Made by a program: the position numbers and the translations under genes. From NCBI GenBank assembly GCA_003151275.1, contig PLXC01000107.1:1-25716 (forward strand): a stretch of 25,716 nucleotides of DNA. The letters run 5' to 3'. This stretch comes from Candidatus Melainabacteria bacterium (lineage in GTDB: Bacteria > Cyanobacteriota > Vampirovibrionia > Obscuribacterales > Obscuribacteraceae). The notes beneath the pieces are model-generated. The model was not told the origin of the DNA. It saw only the letters and a program-made list of their open reading frames with translations, and did not search any database. Of the stretch, positions 9,083 through 16,018 are shown in pieces; position 1 is the first letter of the stretch, and each line of letters starts with the position of its first letter.

Positions 9083-9358
9083 ATGTCAGATCTAGAGCCA
9101 ATCCCAGCTGAAAGAAAACCGAGTCCAGCCAAGCCGGTAGACAAAGGTCCGGCGGATAACAAGGTGGTGAAGTTGCTGGAAAAAAATCCTCTGGGCATGA
9201 CTCTGCCTGAAATGGCAGGAGGCATCAGGCAGCTTAAGAAGATTCGCACTCTCAGACCAGTTCTTGGCGAGGCAATCAAATCTGGTTTGGTCATGCCGGT
9301 TAGCCAGCGCGCCGGGCACACCGTGTATCGCCTTGTTAAGTATCTTGGCCCTCGTTAA
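9083..9358 (+). CDS. Small winged-helix-like hypothetical protein
   Basis: A 91-residue product starting at ATG 9083; no clear Shine-Dalgarno is visible and no better in-frame start exists upstream. Residues 1-25 are Pro/Lys-rich and probably disordered. Residues 27-90 have the pattern of a compact winged helix: LLEKNPLGMTLPEMAGGI as the first helices, a recognition-helix-like stretch (LRPVLGEAIKSGLV), then a short beta wing (SQRAGHTVYRLV). This layout suggests nucleic-acid binding, but I do not recognise a named family. It is divergent from the GH57 gene (157-base gap) and is followed 15 bases later by a perfect 20-bp palindrome. A regulatory role over its neighbours is possible but unproven. 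Confidence 0.65.
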   Translation: MSDLEPIPAERKPSPAKPVDKGPADNKVVKLLEKNPLGMTLPEMAGGIRQLKKIRTLRPVLGEAIKSGLVMPVSQRAGHTVYRLVKYLGPR

Positions 9359-9373
9359 ACTGAACTGGGCAGC

Positions 9374-9393
9374 CAAAGGAGTCGACTCCTTTG
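9374..9393. repeat. Perfect 20-bp palindrome (candidate operator or stem)
   Basis: The sequence is CAAAGGAGTC followed by its exact reverse complement GACTCCTTTG, with no spacer. It lies 15 bases after the stop of the small winged-helix-like gene. No T-run follows on either strand, so it does not look like a standard intrinsic terminator. It could be a dimeric-protein binding site or part of a bidirectional RNA stem between convergent genes. Confidence 0.8.
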
Positions 9394-9550
9394 AAACGCC
9401 ACTAAGTGCGCAGCAGCCAAATGGTCCTGGCGAAGCTCTACTCGGTCAGAGCTGACAAGTACGCAAGTACGCAGCCTTCGAGCCGCCTGTCGGATCGGGC
9501 AGCTTTCTGCATAGACCCCACTAGTGTGCATCGGCGCTCCTCGGATAGGA

Positions 9551-9853
9551 CTATTCTCGATCCAGTGTTGACTGCAGGCATCGCATCAAGGACTTAGCGT
9601 CTCCGATTATGCCGACCAGCTTGTCGCGACAATGTTCACCTCTTATTATCGTCACAGAAGTTTTACTTACTCCGAATTGCGCTGCTAGAAAGCTTTGTAA
9701 CGCCTTGTTAGCCGCCCCTTCAACGGATTTCGCTGTGATCTTAACTTTCAATTTGCCATCGTGAACACCAACGAATTCATCGCGAGACGAGCCTGGGAGT
9801 GCGTATATGCACAGAGTAATTCCGGTAGCTGTTTCTTTGGCAATTGGATCCAT
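9551..9853 (-). CDS. DUF167 (UPF0235/YggU) family protein
   Basis: A 100-residue product from ATG 9853; a TTG three bases upstream is in frame but less likely. An AAGG about ten bases upstream could serve as ribosome binding site. Family hallmarks are PGSSRDEFVGVHDGKLKVKI near the N-terminus, followed by AKSVEGAANKALQSFLA and the later RGEHCRDK, which match the PGA.RDEI..., V.G.AN..L and ..G..SR.K patterns of DUF167. The fold is a small alpha/beta domain; no biochemical role is firmly established. The start is 53 bases from the likely kdsA start on the other strand, so the promoters overlap. It converges on the small winged-helix-like gene across a 192-base gap containing the palindrome. Confidence 0.92.
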   Translation of the reverse strand: MDPIAKETATGITLCIYALPGSSRDEFVGVHDGKLKVKITAKSVEGAANKALQSFLAAQFGVSKTSVTIIRGEHCRDKLVGIIGDAKSLMRCLQSTLDRE

Positions 9854-9906
9854 CAAATAATGCCTTTGGAAGAATGCCGTACAATAGCGCTGTCTGGGGA
9901 GGAATG

Positions 9907-10782
9907 ATGGTGACAGTAAAGATAGGCAATATTGAATTTGGTCCAGGTCAACCGTTTCTTATTATCGCGGGTCCTTGTGTAATTGAATCGTGGGACGTGA
10001 TTTACAACACGGCTCGCGCGCTTCAAGACATCTCTCGCGAACTTGGTTTTTCTTTTGTATTTAAGTCGTCCTACGACAAAGCTAATCGAACCTCGATTGA
10101 CTCCTTTCGCGGTCCCGGTTTAAGCGAGGGGCTCAAGATGCTCGCTGAAATCAAGTCGAAGTTGGGTCTGGAATTGCTTAGCGATGTGCACGAACCGGCG
10201 CAATGCGAGCAAGCAGGCTTAGTGCTGGACGTCTTGCAAATCCCGGCATTTTTGTGCAGGCAGACAGATCTGATCGTTGCTGCGGCAAAAACCGGCAAAG
10301 CTGTTAACATCAAGAAAGGTCAGTTTGTAGCGCCGATGGATATGGGCAATAGCGTAAGAAAAGTTTTGCAGTGCGGCAACAAGAACATCTTTTTGACCGA
10401 ACGCGGCACCACATTTGGTTATAATAATCTGGTGGTTGATTTCCGCTCCATTCCGATGATGCAGGAAACTGGTTTCCCCGTAGTATTTGACGCTACCCAC
10501 AGCGTTCAGCTGCCAGGCGGTGGAGGCACCGTATCCAGTGGACAAAGACAGTTCGTGCCAACTCTTGCCAAAGCGGCTGTTGCAGCCGGTTGTGATGGAC
10601 TGTTCATGGAAGTCCATCCCAACCCAGACGTGGCAAAGAGTGATGGGGCGAATCAAGTTCCGCTATCACAGGTAAAGGAACTGATTTCACAGTGTTTGAA
10701 AATTCACCAGCTCAATCAATCGCTGCCCGAACTCAATCTGCCGGCGCCAGGGAAATGCTCCGAAGCCGTTCTAGCAAAATAA
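9907..10782 (+). CDS. kdsA: 3-deoxy-D-manno-octulosonate 8-phosphate synthase, class II (metal-type)
   Basis: Condenses phosphoenolpyruvate with arabinose 5-phosphate to KDO 8-phosphate, the first committed step toward the KDO of lipopolysaccharide; cytoplasmic. The frame is open back to 9844, but GGGGAGG at 9896-9902 places the start at ATG 9907 (or GTG 9910), giving about 291 residues. Family signatures are FKSSYDKANRTS, RGPGL.EGLK, SDVHEP, IPAFLCRQTDL, KKGQF, ERGTTFGYNNLVVD, FDATHSVQ and MEVHPNPD.AKSDG. The Cys in IAGPCVIES, where class I enzymes have Asn, together with the His, Glu and Asp in the later motifs, makes this the metal-dependent class. It implies a KDO-bearing outer membrane. 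The 3' end overlaps the next gene by 28 bases. Confidence 0.96.
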   Translation: MVTVKIGNIEFGPGQPFLIIAGPCVIESWDVIYNTARALQDISRELGFSFVFKSSYDKANRTSIDSFRGPGLSEGLKMLAEIKSKLGLELLSDVHEPAQCEQAGLVLDVLQIPAFLCRQTDLIVAAAKTGKAVNIKKGQFVAPMDMGNSVRKVLQCGNKNIFLTERGTTFGYNNLVVDFRSIPMMQETGFPVVFDATHSVQLPGGGGTVSSGQRQFVPTLAKAAVAAGCDGLFMEVHPNPDVAKSDGANQVPLSQVKELISQCLKIHQLNQSLPELNLPAPGKCSEAVLAK

Positions 10783-13178
10783 AACAATCGCTCAAAGCGC
10801 TCACAGCTGTGTGTTTGCTAGCCTCCTCGGGAGTGTCTGGGGTCTTTGCGCAAGCGGCTTCAGTACCTGCTGCCGATACTCAAGTGAGCGCGGACGAAGT
10901 CAAGGTTAATGACGTCGTCAACCGCGCTTTAACTGCGTACGGTGGACGTGATTCGCTTGCTCAACTGGAAGCCAATTCCACGACCTTTGCCAAACAAACC
11001 TCAAGTGAATCCGGTCAAACGCTCGTCTATCGCTGCGCGCGAAAAGGCAACAGATGGAGAATAGATCTCGAAACCGCCCCCGTCGAATCTGCTGGTGCAA
11101 CCGCTGACGCATCCGCTGCAGCAGCAACGACGCGCGTCTCCACTAGCACCGCCTACGATGGCATAAACGCCTGGCAATCGGTCGGCGGTGAAATATCCAG
11201 CCTCAGTCCAGATAAGCTGATTTGGCTGGACGAGCAGCAGCTGCGGCAACCAACTTTGCTCGCCAAATTTCAGGATAAGGGATACACCTTTGTTCTGAAT
11301 GGACGCACTCAGTATAAGCAAATTCCAGTTTACGCCGTGGAAATCACTCGGGATGGTTACAGCCCGACTACTTTATTTTTGGATCAAAATAATTATCTGG
11401 TTGTGGCCAGTTCTTATGAAATCGACAGTGCTGTAGCTGACGGGAAAGCCCCTACGAAAGCGGCAGTTACGGTTGAATACAGCGAATACCGTCCCACTGG
11501 GGGAACGGTGGTGCCATTCAAGCAAATTCAATTGACGAATACCAAACAGGTATCGCAGCTTGAATTAAACAGTGTCAATGTAACTACGCCGATTGAAGAT
11601 AGCCTGTACAACAGACCTAGCAATGGCACGGCTTACCGCGTTTCCAGGCCAGTCAGCGTTCCTTTCGATTATTCGCAAAAAGAAATCGTGATGAAAGGTA
11701 GGATTAATGGATCCGAAGAATTGGATTTCTTGCTGGACACCGGAGCCAGTGACACGATCATAGATCGTCGCGTTGCTGCCGAGCATTATCTGACTAAGAT
11801 GGGGCAATATGACATTGCTGCTATTGCCGGAATGGTGACTGCGCGCTCCTCTTCGATTAAGCGTATGGAGCTGGGTAATCTTTTGATGAACGATGTTCCG
11901 GCTCGCATTTTGGATTTGAGTGCGCAATCGCGCCAGATGGGAAAACCGATCGCCGGGATCATTGGCACTAATGTGATCAGCAAGTTCCTGGTCACTTTGG
12001 ACTACAGTAAGCCAACAGTCGTGTTTGCTGACATTGACACGACCGCACGTCCGGCTCGCGCTGCGGCAGCGTCATTTACGCAGAAACAAGCGCCATTTGT
12101 AAAAGTATTATTCAACGGTAAAGATGAACAGATTTTGCTTGTGGACACAGGCGCCGCTTTCAATCACATTCCTCCAAATGTTGCCCAGAAATATTTGGGC
12201 AGTGATCCCGCTAATGTCAGGCACAGTACGGAAGGCACCGGACTTGATGGCAGACCGTTGCAACTTGGCACAGTGGTTGTAGATACTGTGACATTAGCAG
12301 GACAGGCTCTGCGCAAGGTTAGTTTCACTTTCCCGTCCAACACTGACGCGCAAAAAAGCGCAGCTAAGAGCGGTGGACGCGAAGGAGGATTCTTTCAAGA
12401 TTCGCGCCTTGGAATTTTAGGAAATCCGTTCTTCCAAAACTTTATCGTCACTATCGACTACAAATTCAATCGCTTGTTGTTGCAACCGAATCCAATCGTA
12501 AAACTGCGTGCGGAGATTGAACAGGCGTTGAACTCCGGAGACGAAAAGCTTGTCGTGCGGCGGGATTATCGCCTTGCGGAGCTGGCTTATCAAAAGGCGA
12601 CGATGATCGCTGATACCAGCCACGACGTCAAGGAACAAGCTAGGCTATCAGGCAGATTAGGCAATTTGCGCCGGATCATGGCTAAGGATTTGAACAGACC
12701 GGAACACGCAAAGGCTGCCTACGACTACTTTGTTAAAGGTCAAGAAAAAGCTCGAAGTGTGCATGCTCAAGATGTTGAAGGCAGAATTTTGGCCGATTGG
12801 AGTTTGTTGTACGTGGACAATGGTCAGCAAGTCGAAGCCAAACAGACAATCGACCGAGCTTTGTTGTTGGCTCCGCAGGATCCGAATGTGAATGTGGATT
12901 GCGCTGTGCATCTCTACAAACAGCGGCTTTTTCCGGAAGCGCAGAAGTACATCGAAAAAGCACTTTTCCTTGATCCAAACAATTGGCAAGCATTGTGGTA
13001 TCAAGTCAAGTTAAGCGAGAATTTTTACGACACACCGCGAGTAGTGGCAACCCTGAGGGAAATCCTGAGGTTCTATCCGTGGAGCAAAACCGCTGGTGAT
13101 AAACTCAAAAGTCTAACTGCTGCCGGGGCATTGGCTCCGCCGACCAGCCCGCGGACAATTATCGTTCCTGGACGTTGA
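10755..13178 (+). CDS. Secreted protein with tandem retropepsin-like domains and C-terminal TPRs
   Basis: The frame is open from 10692, but ATG 10755 gives a textbook signal peptide (Arg/Lys-rich start, hydrophobic core, AQA cleavage near residue 34), so I choose 807 residues. After the signal comes a LolA/lipoprotein-carrier-like beta region (about 50-300; 'ALTAYGGRDSLAQLEA' and 'GNRWRIDLE'). Then come two retropepsin-like aspartic peptidase domains. Domain 1 has DTGAS with Asp328 and GIIGTNVISKFLVTLDY near 400-416. Domain 2 has DTGAA with Asp464 and GILGNPFFQNFIVTIDY near 552-568. The tail (about 590-800) contains TPR-type helices. Retropepsins act as dimers, so two copies in one chain could form an internal pseudodimer in the periplasm or outside. 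The gene overlaps kdsA by 28 bases, and its stop overlaps the next ATG. Confidence 0.88.
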   Translation: MLRSRSSKIKQSLKALTAVCLLASSGVSGVFAQAASVPAADTQVSADEVKVNDVVNRALTAYGGRDSLAQLEANSTTFAKQTSSESGQTLVYRCARKGNRWRIDLETAPVESAGATADASAAAATTRVSTSTAYDGINAWQSVGGEISSLSPDKLIWLDEQQLRQPTLLAKFQDKGYTFVLNGRTQYKQIPVYAVEITRDGYSPTTLFLDQNNYLVVASSYEIDSAVADGKAPTKAAVTVEYSEYRPTGGTVVPFKQIQLTNTKQVSQLELNSVNVTTPIEDSLYNRPSNGTAYRVSRPVSVPFDYSQKEIVMKGRINGSEELDFLLDTGASDTIIDRRVAAEHYLTKMGQYDIAAIAGMVTARSSSIKRMELGNLLMNDVPARILDLSAQSRQMGKPIAGIIGTNVISKFLVTLDYSKPTVVFADIDTTARPARAAAASFTQKQAPFVKVLFNGKDEQILLVDTGAAFNHIPPNVAQKYLGSDPANVRHSTEGTGLDGRPLQLGTVVVDTVTLAGQALRKVSFTFPSNTDAQKSAAKSGGREGGFFQDSRLGILGNPFFQNFIVTIDYKFNRLLLQPNPIVKLRAEIEQALNSGDEKLVVRRDYRLAELAYQKATMIADTSHDVKEQARLSGRLGNLRRIMAKDLNRPEHAKAAYDYFVKGQEKARSVHAQDVEGRILADWSLLYVDNGQQVEAKQTIDRALLLAPQDPNVNVDCAVHLYKQRLFPEAQKYIEKALFLDPNNWQALWYQVKLSENFYDTPRVVATLREILRFYPWSKTAGDKLKSLTAAGALAPPTSPRTIIVPGR

Positions 13179-13615
13179 TGATTAATTCTCTGATTGCGCT
13201 TGGCCCGCTGATTCTAGTCATAATTATTTTCTTGATTATGGTGCCGGTTCTGTACATGACCACTAGGCGCAAGGCTTGGCGTGTTAAAGAAAAGGTTGAA
13301 GAGCTTACCCTTGCCGCACCGCGATCAAATCTGCTGACAGTGCAGGCGAAAATTAAGCGCATCCTCGTAGATCTTTCTCCTGAACGACTGACTTTAAGAA
13401 GCGCTGCTGATCACATTGATCGAGCAGACGCGTTCTGGAAACTTGGTGATTTGCAAATGGAGCTTATGCAGTTTGTGGATTCGGAATCCTGCTACCGCGC
13501 GGCAATCGATGCCTACAATGACGCGTTGAAATTGGAGCCCAACAATCGAATTGCAATTTCCAACAAATTCAACACAGTCGAATGCCTCAATCAACTCGCG
13601 CGTCGTCGGTTTTAA
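13178..13615 (+). CDS. Membrane-anchored small TPR-like protein
   Basis: ATG 13178 overlaps the TGA of the previous gene by one base (TGATG), a typical sign of translational coupling; a TTG three bases earlier is also in frame. The 145-residue product begins with a strongly hydrophobic segment (about residues 4-27: LIALGPLILVIIIFLIMVPVL), then positively charged residues (TTRRKAWR), which suggests an N-out, C-in anchor with a cytoplasmic body. The rest is helical and ends in one TPR-like hairpin (ESCYRAAIDAYNDALKLEPNNRIA). No catalytic motif is present. Coupling to the retropepsin/TPR protein suggests a shared envelope function; the precise role is unknown. Confidence 0.8.
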   Translation: MINSLIALGPLILVIIIFLIMVPVLYMTTRRKAWRVKEKVEELTLAAPRSNLLTVQAKIKRILVDLSPERLTLRSAADHIDRADAFWKLGDLQMELMQFVDSESCYRAAIDAYNDALKLEPNNRIAISNKFNTVECLNQLARRRF

Positions 13616-13624
13616 ACAAATCGC

Positions 13625-14260
13625 TTAATTTTCCGGAACGTCAGGTCCGTCGCGATCGATGATGTGATTTTCGGTTCTCGCAGGCAAGGTGCCGGTGTGC
13701 GTTGATCGATCATCGGCATATTGTTTTACCGCGCCCGACAGCGCAGTAAATTTTGGCGTGAAAAAGTATTTGCGCATTTCCTGATAGGTTTTGTCATAAC
13801 CCCAATTCTCATGGGTGACACGCCATATGCCCACCATGCAACCGGTGCGGTCCGAACCATGTGCGCAGTGGATGAACACGGGACCGTCTCCCTTTTGGGC
13901 TTTTTCGACGCTGTGAATGACAGTGTTCACTTGTTTTTTGGTCGGGGCGTGTGAATCCATCGGCAAATTGATGTACTTGATCCCCAACTCGGACGCGATC
14001 GCTTTCTCTTTCTTTGGCGATACTTCATCTGTCTTCGCTCCTTCAGATGCGGCGCGCAGATCGATAATCGTTTTGATGCCCTTGTCTTTGAGATTATGCA
14101 GAGATTGTTCGTTTGGCCCGCCACCTCTATAAAGGAAAGGATGGACCTCATGGAAGTTGAGCAAGCCTTCCATCTCGGTGGGCACATTGCCTGCAACTGA
14201 GGCATGGATGCAAGAAAGTATGATTAGACAGGAGATTGCCAGTTGAAATTGTCGAGTCAT
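13625..14260 (-). CDS. Exported dual-specificity/tyrosine phosphatase-like protein
   Basis: The frame reaches back to 14410, but ATG 14260 gives a proper signal peptide (MTRQFQLAISCLIILSCIHA, cleavage about residue 23) with a GAAG upstream, so I use 211 residues. The Cys-based phosphatase signature is HCAHGSDRTG, with nucleophile Cys132 and P-loop Arg138. A preceding PMDSHAPT supplies a candidate general acid at Asp102. The N-terminal LYRGGGPNEQSLHNLKDKGIKTIIDLR is typical of the Siw14/DSP-like group. Expected activity is hydrolysis of phosphotyrosine, phosphoserine or an inositol/lipid phosphate in the periplasm or outside. It converges with the TPR gene (9-base gap) and is divergent from the ECF sigma factor gene (271-base gap). 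The substrate is unknown. Confidence 0.9.
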   Translation of the reverse strand: MTRQFQLAISCLIILSCIHASVAGNVPTEMEGLLNFHEVHPFLYRGGGPNEQSLHNLKDKGIKTIIDLRAASEGAKTDEVSPKKEKAIASELGIKYINLPMDSHAPTKKQVNTVIHSVEKAQKGDGPVFIHCAHGSDRTGCMVGIWRVTHENWGYDKTYQEMRKYFFTPKFTALSGAVKQYADDRSTHTGTLPARTENHIIDRDGPDVPEN

Positions 14261-14466
14261 TGAACTTCTTTGAATTGCATGCGATGCAGAAAATGTCGCA
14301 GGAAGCGCGGTATGAAAGCGGTACCGAAAGGAGCTGAACGCCACGAAGCGATTAAATATAGCTTGACTGTGCAAATACACATACGATCTGCACGAAATCA
14401 GTTTTAGCATGGATGTGGCGGGGGAAGAGTTGATACATTAACAATTTCTCACAATGACCAAATAGA

Positions 14467-14494
14467 TTGAACCTTTTAGGCATAGGCTACGTAG
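14467..14494 (+). promoter_or_regulatory. Candidate ECF-type promoter before the sigma factor gene
   Basis: TTGAACC at 14467-14473 followed, 17 bases after its GAAC, by CGTAG at 14490-14494. GAAC...CGT is the general form of promoters read by many ECF sigma factors, which often activate their own operon. It lies about 40 bases upstream of the GTG start. The match is short and unsupported by a second copy, so treat it as a hypothesis of autoregulation. Confidence 0.35.
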
Positions 14495-14504
14495 AAGTAT
14501 ATGA

Positions 14505-14520
14505 AACCAATTATTTGGTT
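14505..14520 (+). repeat. Short inverted repeat in the sigma factor leader
   Basis: AACCAA and TTGGTT separated by TTAT, ending directly against the GGGGGAAGG ribosome-binding region (14521-14529). A six-pair stem here could affect access to the ribosome binding site or serve as a small operator. The stem is AT-rich and weak. Confidence 0.4.
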
Positions 14521-14531
14521 GGGGGAAGGCA

Positions 14532-15164
14532 GTGGACCTTACTGATGAGGCCCTAATTGAAAACTTTCGGAAGACTCGGGACATGACCATGTTTCAGTCT
14601 CTTGTTCGCCGGTATCAAGGCCGGATATTCACTGCCTCGTTTCGAATTCTATCTAATGCTGAGGAGGCTGAAGAGGTCGTGCAAGATACGTTTTTGAAGG
14701 TGCATCACAATATTTCTAAGTTTCGCCAGCAAGCTTCTTTTGCCGCCTGGGTCTTTAAGATTGCTCACAACCTTTGCATGGACATATTGCGTAATCGGCA
14801 GCGGAAGAAAGGCTTTCGATTGCTTTCTTTCGATCCTCAATCATCCGCTGAACAACATGAAGACCCGGTGGAGGCTTACAACATCATCTCGCAATTAGCG
14901 GATCCGAACGCGGATCCTTCTCAAATGCTCGAGTTGCGTGAGCAAGGTGCGATTGTCGCAGATTCGTTAAAACAGCTGACGGACAATCAAAGAACCGTCG
15001 TTGTTTTACATGATATTGAAGGGTTCTCTTATCAGGAGATAGCCGATATCGTCGGTACCAGCATCGGCACAGTGCGCTCTCGGCTGCACTATGGTCGATC
15101 TAAATTAAAAGAGTTATTGGAGCCTTATTTTTCTCAGCAAAACATGTCCGCAGTACCTAGGTGA
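14532..15164 (+). CDS. ECF (sigma-70 family) RNA polymerase sigma factor
   Basis: Directs RNA polymerase to a specific promoter set in response to an envelope signal. The start is GTG 14532 behind a purine-rich GGGGGAAGG; the family normally begins with this 'D..LI..F' segment, so the start fits. The product is 210 residues. Region 2 (about 22-90) includes the core-binding and -10 recognition block (NAEEAEEVVQDTFLKVH, then FAAWVFKIAHNLCMDILR). Region 4 (about 140-197) holds the helix-turn-helix FSYQEIADIVGTSIGTVRSRLHYGRSKL. It is followed five bases later by a zinc anti-sigma gene and then by an LTxxQ protein, the classic sigma/anti-sigma/sensor order. Autoregulation from the upstream GAAC..CGTA motif is plausible. 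Confidence 0.96.
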   Translation: MDLTDEALIENFRKTRDMTMFQSLVRRYQGRIFTASFRILSNAEEAEEVVQDTFLKVHHNISKFRQQASFAAWVFKIAHNLCMDILRNRQRKKGFRLLSFDPQSSAEQHEDPVEAYNIISQLADPNADPSQMLELREQGAIVADSLKQLTDNQRTVVVLHDIEGFSYQEIADIVGTSIGTVRSRLHYGRSKLKELLEPYFSQQNMSAVPR

Positions 15165-15169
15165 TCATC

Positions 15170-16018
15170 ATGTCCAACTTTCTCACTTGCAAACAATTAG
15201 AACCACTCCTGGGCGCTTATCATGATGGCGAGCTGAGTGAGAACGAGCGTGTTGAAGCGGATAAGCATATTTCCAGCTGCGCAGCCTGCCAAAATCGAGT
15301 AGTAGAGATTGTTGCGATTTCCAATTCGCTCAAGGCGCTACCGAGACTCACTCCGAAAATGGACGTGGCAGCAAACATTGAAAAACTTCTTGCCGCTCAA
15401 CCTAAAGCTGCGAATCAAATAACTAAGCCGCTTGTTTGGAGCGCTGTGGGCGTGGCTGCCGCAGCGGCTGTGGTGCTCTTTATCGGTAATTTGAAATCAG
15501 GACCTAATGTTGTTCCTAATCAAGTTGCTTCTAACTCAACCGTCAATACTTCAACTACTAAGAAGGAACATGGTGGTGCTCCTTCGCGAGACCTAGAAGT
15601 GGCTTCTAACGCCATTGATGATCCGCACGCACCGATCGTTGGTTCAGAAAAAATTCAAAGCGTCAGTGAAGACTCGAAGAAGAAAGGCTCTCCATTGCCT
15701 GATCAACATGGCAAGCCTGACGCTGAAAATGGTGGCAAAAAAGAGCGCGCGAAATTCAATCCACATCTACAAATTGCAAGTAGGACAAATAATGGTGGCA
15801 CTGATACCATCCCCGTTGATGCGACACTAAGCGCTCATCTTAATCAGCAGCCTGGCGCGGACAGTCAATTGATCGCTAGCGAGACCAGTAAAAAGGGTAT
15901 TGGGCAGAGCGGAGCTGATAGCAATCTCGTTGCTGTCTATGATACAGATCAACGAAACGTCACAGAAGAACTTGGGATCACTACCGACGAGGATGGGCTC
16001 TATGCGATCAAGCTTTAA
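15170..16018 (+). CDS. Membrane zinc-binding anti-sigma factor (zf-HC2/ZAS type)
   Basis: Start ATG 15170 with AGGTGA at 15159-15164; a GTG at 15161 overlapping the sigma stop is an alternative. The 282-residue product has an N-terminal anti-sigma domain with Cys7 and the HxxxCxxC zinc signature His33-Cys37-Cys40 (KHISSCAACQ). This is the standard cytoplasmic domain that holds an ECF sigma factor inactive. One membrane helix follows (about 88-107, LVWSAVGVAAAAAVVLFIG). The C-terminal 175 residues face outward and are Ser/Asn/Lys-rich and probably disordered, with no enzyme motif. The gene is adjacent to its presumed partner sigma factor, and its 3' end overlaps the start of the LTxxQ protein by 17 bases. 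Release could occur by proteolysis or by a signal through that partner. Confidence 0.93.
   Translation: MSNFLTCKQLEPLLGAYHDGELSENERVEADKHISSCAACQNRVVEIVAISNSLKALPRLTPKMDVAANIEKLLAAQPKAANQITKPLVWSAVGVAAAAAVVLFIGNLKSGPNVVPNQVASNSTVNTSTTKKEHGGAPSRDLEVASNAIDDPHAPIVGSEKIQSVSEDSKKKGSPLPDQHGKPDAENGGKKERAKFNPHLQIASRTNNGGTDTIPVDATLSAHLNQQPGADSQLIASETSKKGIGQSGADSNLVAVYDTDQRNVTEELGITTDEDGLYAIKL

Noticed and set aside
9374..9393. Palindrome as an intrinsic terminator
   Set aside because: No T-run on either strand and no loop; kept as an operator/stem candidate instead.
9457..9472. Tandem 8-base repeat AAGTACGC
   Set aside because: Only two units; likely a chance or slippage duplication without supporting structure.
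9264..9597. Two overlapping plus-strand frames of 63 codons each
   Set aside because: They run from inside the winged-helix-like gene into the DUF167 gene on the other strand, have no start signal and no recognisable protein character.
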